A stretch of 64,000 bases of DNA from Mesorhizobium_K quangtriensis. GTDB taxonomy: Bacteria > Pseudomonadota > Alphaproteobacteria > Rhizobiales > Rhizobiaceae. Each line of letters begins with the position of its first letter. The stretch's first letter is position 1. Below the pieces are notes generated by a model. It saw only the letters and a list, made by a program, of their open reading frames with translations, searched no databases and was not told the DNA's origin. Shown in pieces: positions 53,321 through 62,016 of this stretch. The stretch lies in NCBI RefSeq assembly GCF_040081925.1, contig NZ_JBEBMF010000001.1:1054001-1118000 (forward strand), in the 5' to 3' direction. Both the position numbers and the translations under genes were made by a program.

Positions 53321-54928
53321 ATGAAGCCGCGCCCCGTCATATCCGGTTCTCCAGACGCTGCCGCAAGCGAGGTCATCTACGAAGCCGCTTCATCGGCAAC
53401 CATAGACAACCCGCAGGTTGTGGTGGCGCCATCCGAACCTTCCCTTGGCGCTGGTTTGCAAGCCGCCGGCGGATGCCACGGCGGCAAGGCCGAACTCTCG
53501 CGCGCTGCGGAAGCGGCCGGCAATGGCGAGTTGATGCAGAAGCTCAGTACAGACTATCCGTTGGGTCCTCACGACCAGCCGCAATCCATGTGTCCGGCCT
53601 TTGGATCGCTGCGTGTCGGCTTGCGGATGCGTCGCACGGCAACCGTGCTTTCTGGATCCGCCTGCTGCGTATACGGACTGACCTTCACCTCGCACTTTTA
53701 CGGGGCGAAGCGCACGGTCGGCTATGTGCCGTTCAATTCCGAGTCGCTTGTCACTGGAAAACTGTACGAGGATATCCGCGAAGCCGTTCATAAGCTTGCC
53801 GACCCAGAGCTATACGACACCATTATTGTCACCAATCTCTGCGTCCCGACCGCATCCGGCGTTCCGCTTCGTGCGCTGCCGAAGGAGATAAACGGTGTGC
53901 GCGTCGTTGGAATCGACGTGCCGGGTTTCGGCGTGCCGACACATGCCGAGGCGAAAGATGTCCTCGCAGGCGCCATGCTCAACTATGCACGCCTGGAAGC
54001 TGGCGCAGGACCGGTTCCGGCGCCTAAAGGTGATAAGTCCGGCAGGCCAACCTTGACGCTGCTCGGCGAAATGTTTCCGGTCGATCCGGTCACCATCGGT
54101 CGCATGCTGGAACCGCTTGGTCTTGCAGCGGGTCCAGTCGTGCCTACGCGAGAATGGCGCGAGCTCTATGCAGCGCTGGATTGTGCGGCGGTGGCGGCGA
54201 TCCATCCTTTCTACACGGCGTCCATCCGCGAGTTTCAGGCTGCGGGCCGCGACGTCGTTGGTTCCGCGCCGGTTGGCGTAGAAGGCACTGCCGCATGGTT
54301 CGACGCCATCGGCGAGGCCTGCGGCATTCCTGTCCGAACCGTCGATGCGGCAAAGGCCCCCATCCTCGCGGCAACGAAAGCCGCCTTGGCCGGATCGCCG
54401 ATTCGCGCCCGCATCACGCTGTCAGGATACGAAGGCTCCGAACTCATCGTGGGACGTCTGCTGAGGGAGTCGGGAGCTGACCTGCGCTATGTCGGCACCG
54501 CGTGCCCCAAGACGAAATGGAACGAGGCTGACGCCGATTGGCTTGAGGCGCACGGCGTGCACGTCGAGTTCCGTGCTTCACTCGAGAAGGATATTGCAGC
54601 GGTCGAGAGCTTCGAGCCTGACCTCGCCATTGGCACGACACCGGTCGTCCAGCATGCCAAGCAGAAGAGCATTCCGTCGCTCTATTTCACGAATCTGATC
54701 TCGGCACGTCCCCTCATGGGGCCGGCCGGTGCCGGATCCCTCGCCGCGATTATCAACGCGGCCGCCGGAAACAGGGGTCGTTTCGACAGGATGACCCAGT
54801 TCTTCGAGGGCGTCGGCAAGGATCATACGTCTGGCGTCTGGCACGATCCGCATACGCTGCCGCAAAAGCCAAAAGCCGGAAAGCCGCTGGTGGCAGCCAA
54901 GACCTCCGTCACGATGGAGGATTTCTGA
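53321..54928 (+). CDS. bchY: Chlorophyllide a reductase subunit Y
   Basis: A 535-residue nitrogenase-like component. N-terminal Cys ligands appear in GGCHGGKAELSRAAE, CPAFGSLRVGLRMRR and SACCVYGLTFTSHFYGAK; the family segment TNLCVPTASGVPL is intact. With BchZ it holds the catalytic Fe-S cluster. Starts 11 bp after bchX. Confidence 0.95.
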   Translation: MKPRPVISGSPDAAASEVIYEAASSATIDNPQVVVAPSEPSLGAGLQAAGGCHGGKAELSRAAEAAGNGELMQKLSTDYPLGPHDQPQSMCPAFGSLRVGLRMRRTATVLSGSACCVYGLTFTSHFYGAKRTVGYVPFNSESLVTGKLYEDIREAVHKLADPELYDTIIVTNLCVPTASGVPLRALPKEINGVRVVGIDVPGFGVPTHAEAKDVLAGAMLNYARLEAGAGPVPAPKGDKSGRPTLTLLGEMFPVDPVTIGRMLEPLGLAAGPVVPTREWRELYAALDCAAVAAIHPFYTASIREFQAAGRDVVGSAPVGVEGTAAWFDAIGEACGIPVRTVDAAKAPILAATKAALAGSPIRARITLSGYEGSELIVGRLLRESGADLRYVGTACPKTKWNEADADWLEAHGVHVEFRASLEKDIAAVESFEPDLAIGTTPVVQHAKQKSIPSLYFTNLISARPLMGPAGAGSLAAIINAAAGNRGRFDRMTQFFEGVGKDHTSGVWHDPHTLPQKPKAGKPLVAAKTSVTMEDF

Positions 54929-54930
54929 CC

Positions 54931-56376
54931 ATGCTTGTTCTCGATCACGATCGAGCCGGCGGCTACTGGGGATCGGTCTATGTCTTTGCGGCGCTCAAAG
55001 GGCTGCAGGTCATAATTGACGGCCCGGTTGGCTGCGAAAACCTGCCGGTCACGTCTGTGTTGCATTACACGGATGCGTTGCCGCCGCATGAACTGCCGAT
55101 CGTCGTGACAGGCCTCGCGGAGGAGGAACTCGGCCAGAAGGGCACGGAAGCCGCAATGAAGCGCGCTCACGCCACGCTCGACCCTACAAAGCCGAGCGTC
55201 GTCGTCACCGGATCGATCGCCGAAATGATCGGCGGCGGAGTGACGCCGGAAGGCACGCGCATCATGCGCTTCCTGCCGCGCACGATCGACGAGGACCAGT
55301 GGCAGAGCGCCGACCGTGCGCTGGCATGGCTGTGGAAAGAATTCGGGCCGAAGAAGGCCAGGAAAGAAAAGCCGAAGGTCGAAGGCGCGAAACCACGCGT
55401 CAACATAATTGGTCCAATCTACGGCACGTTCAACATGCCGTCGGACCTGGCCGAAATTCGCCGGCTCGTTGAAGGTATTGGCTGCGAGGTGAACCTGGTG
55501 TTCCCGCTCGGGACCGATATCGCCGACGTGCCAAAGCTGGCCGACGCGGACGTTAACATCTGCCTCTATCGGGAGTTCGGTCGCAAGCTTTGCGAAGCGC
55601 TGGACAAGCCGTACCTGCAGGCACCTATCGGCCTGCATTCGACGACTGCGTTCCTGGAGAAGTTAGGCGAGCTTACCGGGCTCGATCCGCAGCCATTCAT
55701 CGCACGCGAGAAGATGACCACCATCAAGCCGCTTTGGGACTTGTGGCGGTCGGTCACACAGGACTTCTACGCCACAGCCAGTTTCGGCATCGTGGCGAGC
55801 GAGACCTATGCACGCGGGATCCGCAATTTCCTGGAGAACGACATGGGCTTTCCTTGCGCCTTCGCGTTCGCGCGATGTGCCGGTGAGAAGACCCGCAACG
55901 ATGAGGTCCGCAAGGCAATCCACGAAAAGCAGCCGCTGATCCTGTTCGGATCTTTCAACGAGCGGATGTATTCGGCCGAGACCGGCGGGCGATCGTCATA
56001 CATCCCGGCTTCCTTTCCTGGCGCCATCATCCGCCGCCATACCGGCACGCCATTCATGGGCTACGCCGGTGCAACATATCTGGTGCAGGAAATCTGCAAC
56101 GCGCTCTTCGACGCGCTGTTCCGAATGATTCCGCTCGGCGCGGATCTCGACAAAGTGGAAGCGACGCCGGCGCGCCTGCATCACGAGTTGCCGTGGGACG
56201 ACGACGCCCTTGCAGCGCTTGACAGCGAGGTCGGGTCTCACCCGGTTCTGGTCCGCATTTCAGCAGCAAAACGGCTGCGCGACCGCATCGAGACGTTGGC
56301 GCGAAGCGCCGGTCAGGAAAGGGTCGACTTGGCCCGTACCAGACAGGTTCTGCAAACCGAATTGCAACCGACTTGA
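54931..56376 (+). CDS. bchZ: Chlorophyllide a reductase subunit Z
   Basis: A 481-residue partner of BchY beginning MLVLDHDRAGGYWGSVYVFA, with cluster Cys in DGPVGCENLPVTSVLHYTDA. The C-terminus has helices typical of BchB/BchZ. It begins 3 bp after bchY and precedes pufQ by 37 bp. Confidence 0.95.
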   Translation: MLVLDHDRAGGYWGSVYVFAALKGLQVIIDGPVGCENLPVTSVLHYTDALPPHELPIVVTGLAEEELGQKGTEAAMKRAHATLDPTKPSVVVTGSIAEMIGGGVTPEGTRIMRFLPRTIDEDQWQSADRALAWLWKEFGPKKARKEKPKVEGAKPRVNIIGPIYGTFNMPSDLAEIRRLVEGIGCEVNLVFPLGTDIADVPKLADADVNICLYREFGRKLCEALDKPYLQAPIGLHSTTAFLEKLGELTGLDPQPFIAREKMTTIKPLWDLWRSVTQDFYATASFGIVASETYARGIRNFLENDMGFPCAFAFARCAGEKTRNDEVRKAIHEKQPLILFGSFNERMYSAETGGRSSYIPASFPGAIIRRHTGTPFMGYAGATYLVQEICNALFDALFRMIPLGADLDKVEATPARLHHELPWDDDALAALDSEVGSHPVLVRISAAKRLRDRIETLARSAGQERVDLARTRQVLQTELQPT

Positions 56377-56413
56377 ACGCGACAGTCCGGGATATTGGCT
56401 GGGAGGAGACGAG

Positions 56414-56650
56414 ATGGCGAAAGACGATTGCGCGAGACTGACTTCTTCGGAAGAGCGTCGTCGCTGCGAGCGGCGTCACGCACGGCTGATGTTTGGCGTC
56501 GCTTTTCCGATCTGCCTCGTTGCGGCTGCGATCGCACGCTTGGCGCCAAAGTCGAAACGTGGGTCGATCGGCGTATTCGATGGGCGGCACTCCCTTTTCA
56601 GGGAGGCTACGATTGCGGCGTCGATGTGCATTCCCTTCGCCATCAGGTGA
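56414..56650 (+). CDS. pufQ: PufQ, pigment delivery/assembly factor
   Basis: A 78-residue protein with one hydrophobic segment (LMFGVAFPICLVAAAIARLA) between charged ends, and a C-terminal PufQ-like string ending FREATIAASMCIPFAIR. Position (bchZ-pufQ-pufBALM) and a good gggagga site support the call. It is thought to help form bacteriochlorophyll-protein complexes. Identity rests mostly on position and topology because PufQ diverges quickly. Confidence 0.78.
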   Translation: MAKDDCARLTSSEERRRCERRHARLMFGVAFPICLVAAAIARLAPKSKRGSIGVFDGRHSLFREATIAASMCIPFAIR

Positions 56651-56714
56651 AGTCAGGGTTTCCGGGCGGCTCGCCGATCGGAAATGTCGCGGTTTCAAAT
56701 CCGCGGCAGGAAGG

Positions 56715-56733
56715 CCGCACGGATCTCGTGCGG
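56715..56733 (+). repeat. Hairpin upstream of pufB
   Basis: CCGCACG (56715-56721) pairs with CGTGCGG (56727-56733) around a 5-nt loop, followed by a smaller GGCC-gaaa-GGCC hairpin (56738-56749). The pufB ribosome-binding site (gaaggaggt) begins a few bases later. Such structures separate pufQ from the stable pufBA message. Confidence 0.55.
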
Positions 56734-56770
56734 TAACGGCCGAAAGGCCTAAACGAAGGAGGTACTAACA

Positions 56771-56989
56771 ATGGCTGCGAATGATGGGTCCCTCTCGGGC
56801 CTTTCGGAAGCGGAAGCCAGAGAGTTCCACTCCGTTTTCATGACCAGCTTCCTGCTGTTCGTGGGAGTTGCGGTTGTCGCTCACATCCTCGCATGGATGT
56901 GGCGTCCGTGGCTTCCCGGCCCAGGCGGTTATGCATCGCTCGACGACGGCATTGCCCACGTCGGCGCTCTTGTGTCCATGTTGACATAA
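56771..56989 (+). CDS. pufB: Light-harvesting 1 beta subunit
   Basis: A 72-residue antenna polypeptide. N-terminal LSGLSEAEAREFHSVFMTSF, a single helix with the bacteriochlorophyll-binding His in VAHILAWMWRPWLPG, typical of LH1 beta. The C-terminal extension (GYASLDDGIAHVGALVSMLT) is longer than in Rhodobacter. Excellent aaggaggt site. Confidence 0.96.
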   Translation: MAANDGSLSGLSEAEAREFHSVFMTSFLLFVGVAVVAHILAWMWRPWLPGPGGYASLDDGIAHVGALVSMLT

Positions 56990-57001
56990 GGGGAAAGCGA
57001 A

Positions 57002-57190
57002 ATGTGGAGAATGTGGCTTCTTTTCGATCCGCGCAGAACGCTGATCGCCCTGTTCACCTTCCTGTTTGTTCTGGCGCTGGTGATTCATTTCATCCTGCTC
57101 AGCACGAACCGGTTCAACTGGCTCGAGGGGCCGGCTCCGGCAGTACCGGCGGCTTCCCTGGTCATCGAACAGACCACCAACGCAGGCTGA
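57002..57190 (+). CDS. pufA: Light-harvesting 1 alpha subunit
   Basis: A 62-residue antenna polypeptide starting MWRMWLLFDPRRTLIALFTF; the Mg-ligand His is in LALVIHFILLSTNRFNWLEG. Standard LH1 alpha. Twelve bases after pufB. The only antenna genes in the window are these. Confidence 0.96.
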   Translation: MWRMWLLFDPRRTLIALFTFLFVLALVIHFILLSTNRFNWLEGPAPAVPAASLVIEQTTNAG

Positions 57191-57225
57191 CCGAAGCAAC
57201 TTCGATCAGCTCTTCACGAACGGCG

Positions 57226-57253
57226 CGGGCGGTTAGCCCAAGGCAACCGCCCG
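57226..57253 (+). repeat. pufA-pufL intercistronic stem-loop
   Basis: CGGGCGGTT (57226-57234) pairs with AACCGCCCG (57245-57253) around a 10-nt loop, with no T-tract. It is in the 121-bp pufA-pufL gap where purple bacteria keep stem-loops that protect pufBA mRNA and raise antenna to reaction-centre ratios. Confidence 0.75.
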
Positions 57254-57311
57254 TCCATTTTCCGACGGAGCCTTACGCTTCGAAAAAACCCTTCCTGGGG
57301 GGAGACCTCAA

Positions 57312-58136
57312 ATGGCGATGCTCAGTTTCGAGAAAAAATACCGGGTCAGGGGCGGCACGCTCGTAGGCGGTGACCTCTTTGACTTTTGGGTCGGTCCATT
57401 CTGGGTCGGCTTTTTCGGCGTAACAACAATCTTCTTCGCGTCGATAGGCATCATGCTCATCGTCTACGGGGCTTCCCTGGGACCGACTTGGAACCTTTGG
57501 CAGATCTCGATAAATCCGCCGACGGAAGAATATGGCCTCCGGTTCGCGCCGCTGAAGCAAGGCGGCCTGTACCAGATCATTACCATCTGCGCGATCGGCG
57601 CATTCGTGTCGTGGGCGCTGCGCCAGGCCGAAATCGCCCGCAAACTTGGCATGGGCATGCATATTCCGTGGGCGTTCAGTTTCGCCATCCTCGCCTACGT
57701 CACCCTCGTCGTTTTCCGACCGGTCCTTTTGGGTGCGTGGAGCAACGCGTTCCCATACGGCATCATCACGCATTTGGATTGGGTATCGAACACCGGATAC
57801 CAGTATGGAAATTTCCACTACAACCCGGCCCATATGATCGCGATCACGTTCTTCTTCACGAACTGTCTCGCGCTAGCCTTGCACGGCTCCCTGATCCTGT
57901 CGGCAACGAATCCGAAAAAGGGGGAGGCGGTGAAGACCGCAGAGCACGAGAACACTTATTTCCGCGACACGATCGGCTACTCGATCGGTACACTGGGAAT
58001 CCACCGCCTTGGCCTGTTCCTGGCCGTCTCAGCCGCCTTCTGGAGCGCTGTATGCATAATCATTTCCGGACCGCTCTGGGCGCAGGGATGGCCGGAATGG
58101 TGGGACTGGTGGCAGCGTATCCCGATCTGGAGCTAG
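57312..58136 (+). CDS. pufL: Photosynthetic reaction centre L subunit
   Basis: A 274-residue five-helix protein starting MAMLSFEKKYRVRGGTLVGG, with chlorophyll- and iron-binding His in FHYNPAHMIAITFFF and HENTYFRDTIGYSIG and conserved LGIHRLGLFLA. Strong ggggggag site. Followed after 15 bp by pufM. Confidence 0.97.
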   Translation: MAMLSFEKKYRVRGGTLVGGDLFDFWVGPFWVGFFGVTTIFFASIGIMLIVYGASLGPTWNLWQISINPPTEEYGLRFAPLKQGGLYQIITICAIGAFVSWALRQAEIARKLGMGMHIPWAFSFAILAYVTLVVFRPVLLGAWSNAFPYGIITHLDWVSNTGYQYGNFHYNPAHMIAITFFFTNCLALALHGSLILSATNPKKGEAVKTAEHENTYFRDTIGYSIGTLGIHRLGLFLAVSAAFWSAVCIIISGPLWAQGWPEWWDWWQRIPIWS

Positions 58137-58151
58137 GTGAGGAGAACCCAA

Positions 58152-59075
58152 ATGGCTGAGTATCAAAACATCTTCACACGCGTTCAGATCCGGGGGGGCG
58201 CGGACTACGGTGTGCCGTTGGCTCCTGGCATATGGGATCGCCAAGGCAAGCCCGGCTTCAATTACTGGCTGGGCAAGTTCGGTGACGCGCAGATTGGTCC
58301 GATCTACCTTGGCACGCTTGGCCTTGCATCACTGATGTGCGGCTTCATTGCCATCGAGATCATCGGCTTGAACATGCTTGCGTCTGTCAACTGGGACCCG
58401 CAGGAATTCATCAAGCAGTTCTTCTGGCTACAACTCGCGGCGCCACTGCCCGAACACGGGCTGAAGATCATGCCGCCGCTCAAGGAGGGGGGCTGGTGGC
58501 TGATGGCCGGCTTCTTCTTGACGACCTCCATCCTGCTCTGGTGGGCACGCATGTACCGACGGGCGCGCGCGCTGGGCATGGGTACGCATGTCGCATGGGC
58601 TTTCGCGGCGGCGATCTGGCTTTATCTGGTGCTCGGCTTCATCCGCCCTGTCATGATGGGGTCGTGGAGCGAAGCGGTGCCTTTCGGCATCTTCCCGCAT
58701 CTGGACTGGACGAACAACTTCTCCCTCAACCACGGCAATCTCTTCTACAACCCGTTCCACATGCTCTCGATTGCCTTCCTCTATGGATCGGCCGTGCTGT
58801 TCGCGATGCATGGAGCGACAATCCTCGCGGTAAGCCGGCTCGGAGGCGAGCGTGAGATCGAGCAGATCGTCGATCGTGGTACAGCATCGGAACGCGCCGC
58901 GCTGTTCTGGAGATGGACGATGGGTTTCAACGCCACGATGGAATCGGTCCATCGCTGGGCCTGGTGGTTCGCCATCCTCTGCCCGCTCACCGGTGGCATT
59001 GGGATCCTGCTGTCCGGAACAGTTGTCGACAACTGGTTCGAGTGGGGCCAGAAGCATGGGCTTGCTCCCATGTAG
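58152..59075 (+). CDS. pufM: Photosynthetic reaction centre M subunit
   Basis: A 307-residue partner of PufL, starting MAEYQNIFTRVQIRGGADYG, with LFYNPFHMLSIAFLYGSAVL and the iron/quinone region ERAALFWRWTMGFNATMESV, HRWAWWFA. It ends GLAPM with no pufC downstream, so the reaction centre lacks a bound tetraheme cytochrome. Terminator at 59170. Confidence 0.97.
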   Translation: MAEYQNIFTRVQIRGGADYGVPLAPGIWDRQGKPGFNYWLGKFGDAQIGPIYLGTLGLASLMCGFIAIEIIGLNMLASVNWDPQEFIKQFFWLQLAAPLPEHGLKIMPPLKEGGWWLMAGFFLTTSILLWWARMYRRARALGMGTHVAWAFAAAIWLYLVLGFIRPVMMGSWSEAVPFGIFPHLDWTNNFSLNHGNLFYNPFHMLSIAFLYGSAVLFAMHGATILAVSRLGGEREIEQIVDRGTASERAALFWRWTMGFNATMESVHRWAWWFAILCPLTGGIGILLSGTVVDNWFEWGQKHGLAPM

Positions 59076-59169
59076 CGCTGCGGTCCTCTTGCGTGGGCTC
59101 ATGACCACTCTTGCGAGGGTGGTGAGGGGCGGGCGACGACCGGTCCCTCCAGTCAAGCCTGCTCGTACT

Positions 59170-59205
59170 GACCCGGCCTCTCGTCCCGAGAGCCGGGTCT
59201 TTTCA
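59170..59205 (+). terminator. puf operon terminator
   Basis: ACCCGGCcTCTCG and CGAGAGCCGGGT form a 12-bp stem with one bulged C and a 3-nt loop, followed by TCTTTTC. It lies about 95 bp after pufM and ends the crtEF-bchCXYZ-puf run. Confidence 0.85.
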
Positions 59206-59279
59206 TGTCGATGCTGCATGTGAACAAATAAGCCACGCTGGCGTCCGGCCGTTCCAATTTTTCGATGTTCTTTGGAAGG

Positions 59280-59843
59280 CTACGCAGCGGGACGGAGGGA
59301 GAGTTCGCTCCACCGATCAAGGTAGATCCTCAGCCAGGGCGTGAAGCGCCCGGGGCAGGTGGCGACGTCGTTGCGCAGCGTGCCCTCGTCGAGCCACGCG
59401 ACCGACTGGACCTCATCGCGATTGAAGTCGACGACTTCCCGAGCCTCGGCAAGATCGCCCACAAAGACGTGCACGCGTTCGTTTTCAATCAGCCCGCGCC
59501 CGACGTCCGCGTAATAATCGACGACCGCGCTCGGCCGCAAATCTGCGTTCATGCCGAGCTCCTCAAAGAGCCTCCGTCGCGCACAGTCGGCAGTACTCTC
59601 GCCCCAATGGGGATGCGTGCAACACGAGTTCGCCCAAAGCCCGCCGGAGTGGTATTTTCCATCGGCCCGTTGCTGGATCAGCATCCGGTCGCCGGCGAAA
59701 AGGAAGACCGATACGGCCAAGTGCTTCTGTGCCAGCCGGTGCGCCTCGAGCTTTCCCATTGGGAACAGCGACCCGTCCACAGCGATCGCCGGTATTGCCG
59801 GATCGACGTCGTTGGAAATCCTGTGTCCGAAAACGCTCTCCAA
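59280..59843 (-). CDS. idi: Isopentenyl-diphosphate delta-isomerase, type I
   Basis: A 187-residue Nudix-type enzyme interconverting IPP and DMAPP. Catalytic Cys in LWANSCCTHPHWGES and Glu in the Nudix-like ARRRLFEELGM. It follows hemA by 13 bp on the same strand. It balances precursors for CrtE. Confidence 0.93.
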   Translation of the reverse strand: MESVFGHRISNDVDPAIPAIAVDGSLFPMGKLEAHRLAQKHLAVSVFLFAGDRMLIQQRADGKYHSGGLWANSCCTHPHWGESTADCARRRLFEELGMNADLRPSAVVDYYADVGRGLIENERVHVFVGDLAEAREVVDFNRDEVQSVAWLDEGTLRNDVATCPGRFTPWLRIYLDRWSELSLRPAA

Positions 59844-59856
59844 GGCGCGCTTCCTC

Positions 59857-61071
59857 TCAGGCTACAGCGCGGGCGATCGCGCAATGCGACCACAGTTCGC
59901 CAAGCGCGCCCATGAGATGAGCTATATCCGCGTCGGAATGCAGTGGCGAGGGGGTGATCCGCAGGCGCTCGGTCTTGCGCGGCACGGTTGGATAATTGAT
60001 CGGTTGAACGTAAATGCCGCGATTGTCCAGCAGCAGGTCGCTGATCCATTTGCACTTGACGGGATCGCCAACCATGACGGGCACGATATGGCTGGGATTG
60101 GGCATGTAAGGGATGCCGAGCTTATCCAGACCCGCGCGCACCTTTCGGACCCGCTCCTGGTGGCGCGCCCGCTCGAACTGGCTGGTCTTGAGATGCATGA
60201 TCGATGCACGCGCTCCTGCTGCGACTGCCGGTGGCAGCGCTGTGGTGAAGATGAAGCCGGATGCAAATGAACGGATGAAGTCGCACAGCTTGGCGGAGCC
60301 GGTGATGTACCCACCGACCACACCGAACGCCTTGCCCAGCGTGCCCTCGATAATACTGACACGATCCATGAGACCTTCACGTTCAGCGATGCCGCCGCCC
60401 CTTGGTCCATAAAGGCCCACGGCGTGGACCTCATCGAGGTAGGTCAGGGCACCGTGCTTTTCGGCAACATCGAGGATGTCCTTGATCGGCGCGATGTCTC
60501 CATCCATTGAATAGACGCTCTCGAAGGCCACTATCTTCGGCACGTCGGCAGGATATTCCGACAGGACGCGGTCCAGATCGGCCGGGTCATTGTGCTTCCA
60601 AAGCCGCTTCTGTGCCCGTGAATGACGTATGCCTTCGATCATCGAGGCATGGTTGCCTTCGTCCGAAAAGATCACGCAACCAGGGATATTGGCACCGAGC
60701 GTCGATAGCGCGGCCCAGTTCGAGACGTAGCCGGAGGTGAACAGCAGCGCTGACTCCTTTCCGTGCAGGTCGGCGAGTTCCTGCTCCAGAAGCACGTGGT
60801 AGTGGGTGGTCCCGGAGATATTGCGCGTGCCACCGGCGCCGGCGCCGCAGTTATCCAGCGCTTCGTGCATTGCCGCGATCACCTTCGGATGCTGGCCCAT
60901 GCCGAGATAGTCGTTGGAGCACCAGACGGTGACCTCGCTGGTAGCGCCATCGACGTAGCGCTTGGCGCGGGGAAACGCTCCGGCCTGGCGCTCAAGCTCG
61001 GCGAAGATCCTGTAACGGCCTTCCTGATGCAAGCCGTCCAGCTTCGTGGCGAAATGGGCTTCGAAGTCCAT
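59857..61071 (-). CDS. hemA: 5-aminolevulinate synthase
   Basis: A 404-residue pyridoxal phosphate enzyme condensing glycine and succinyl-CoA, the alphaproteobacterial route to tetrapyrroles. The PLP Lys is in IIEGTLGKAFGVVGGYI; ALAS signatures WCSNDYLGMGQHPKV and GTRNISGTTHYH are intact. Lies in the puh-acsF-hemA-idi run. Confidence 0.96.
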   Translation of the reverse strand: MDFEAHFATKLDGLHQEGRYRIFAELERQAGAFPRAKRYVDGATSEVTVWCSNDYLGMGQHPKVIAAMHEALDNCGAGAGGTRNISGTTHYHVLLEQELADLHGKESALLFTSGYVSNWAALSTLGANIPGCVIFSDEGNHASMIEGIRHSRAQKRLWKHNDPADLDRVLSEYPADVPKIVAFESVYSMDGDIAPIKDILDVAEKHGALTYLDEVHAVGLYGPRGGGIAEREGLMDRVSIIEGTLGKAFGVVGGYITGSAKLCDFIRSFASGFIFTTALPPAVAAGARASIMHLKTSQFERARHQERVRKVRAGLDKLGIPYMPNPSHIVPVMVGDPVKCKWISDLLLDNRGIYVQPINYPTVPRKTERLRITPSPLHSDADIAHLMGALGELWSHCAIARAVA

Positions 61072-61127
61072 CGTCTTTCTCCGTACTCCGGCATGGCCGG
61101 TCTGCAGCGCCTTTCAAGCGGTCGTCG

Positions 61128-62006
61128 TCAATGCACCGAACCCAGTCCGGGTATCGGTGCGGGCGAATGTTGTTTGGCACTATCGTGCCGATGCAGCACA
61201 TCGTTACAAGCTGCATTTTCCTGCCGCATACCATGCGGCCTTTTTTTCATGTCACGCGATTTCAAGCTCCAGCTCCACATTTGCTCTGCCGGCAACGGCA
61301 GGACCAGGAACCAGTGCTCGACGATCGCCAGGGTCATCATCGTGGCGAGGAATGTGAACCCCGCTTGTTCAAACGGGTCAGTCGCCAGGGCAGCCTCCGT
61401 GCCGAGGACGGCGCAGATGATGGTCGAGACGGTTACCGAAATTGGAAAGAGCAGGTTCATAGGCTTCTGATTCAGGAAGCTTTTCAGGTAAGCGAGATGC
61501 GGTGGCAGGAAGTGAGCGTTGACGTTACGGACGCCAAGCACGACGTTTAGCCGCGCGCTCTCGTGCATCCACCACAGGATCACGAAGGTCCACAGTCCAA
61601 TCTGGTTCGCTCCGCCCCACGTCAGCGCCGCCACCACCAGGAAGGAAGCGATTATCGCCAGTTCGTGCCAGAGGCTGACCTGCAGCGCATGGCCCAGATG
61701 AGCCCATCCGCTGCAGCCTTCCCTACAGGCATGCTTCCTCGGACCCGTCACATAGCCCATGTAGAAGCTGATCTCGTGCCAGGCCCAAGCCGCCAGCGCC
61801 GAGGCGAAAGCGATATAGGCACCCTGCACGCTCGTATCTCCGCTCGACACGGCCAGTCCGTACAGTGCAGCGCCGAACAACGCCGTCGCACCCAACATGC
61901 TCCATTTGAAAGTCCTGACCGGCAGACCGTCGAGATAGATGATCGCCCCGGTGGAAAACCACCAAACGAACAGCGCGAAGACGATCGGCCAGAGATAGGC
62001 TGTCAC
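61128..62006 (-). CDS. puhE: Photosynthetic complex assembly protein PuhE
   Basis: A 292-residue integral membrane protein (DUF3623) with about seven helices, including WPIVFALFVWWFSTGAIIYL and a conserved HEISFYMGYVTGPRKHAC segment. GTG start at 62006 preceded by ggagacc; the frame is open to 62096 but would overlap acsF. It is thought to limit bacteriochlorophyll production or aid assembly. Confidence 0.88.
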   Translation of the reverse strand: MTAYLWPIVFALFVWWFSTGAIIYLDGLPVRTFKWSMLGATALFGAALYGLAVSSGDTSVQGAYIAFASALAAWAWHEISFYMGYVTGPRKHACREGCSGWAHLGHALQVSLWHELAIIASFLVVAALTWGGANQIGLWTFVILWWMHESARLNVVLGVRNVNAHFLPPHLAYLKSFLNQKPMNLLFPISVTVSTIICAVLGTEAALATDPFEQAGFTFLATMMTLAIVEHWFLVLPLPAEQMWSWSLKSRDMKKRPHGMRQENAACNDVLHRHDSAKQHSPAPIPGLGSVH

Positions 62007-62016
62007 CCTGGTCTCC

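Noticed and set aside
59076..59279. pufC or another antenna gene after pufM
   Set aside because: Only 204 bp with a strong terminator and no frame with heme-binding CxxCH motifs or antenna helices.
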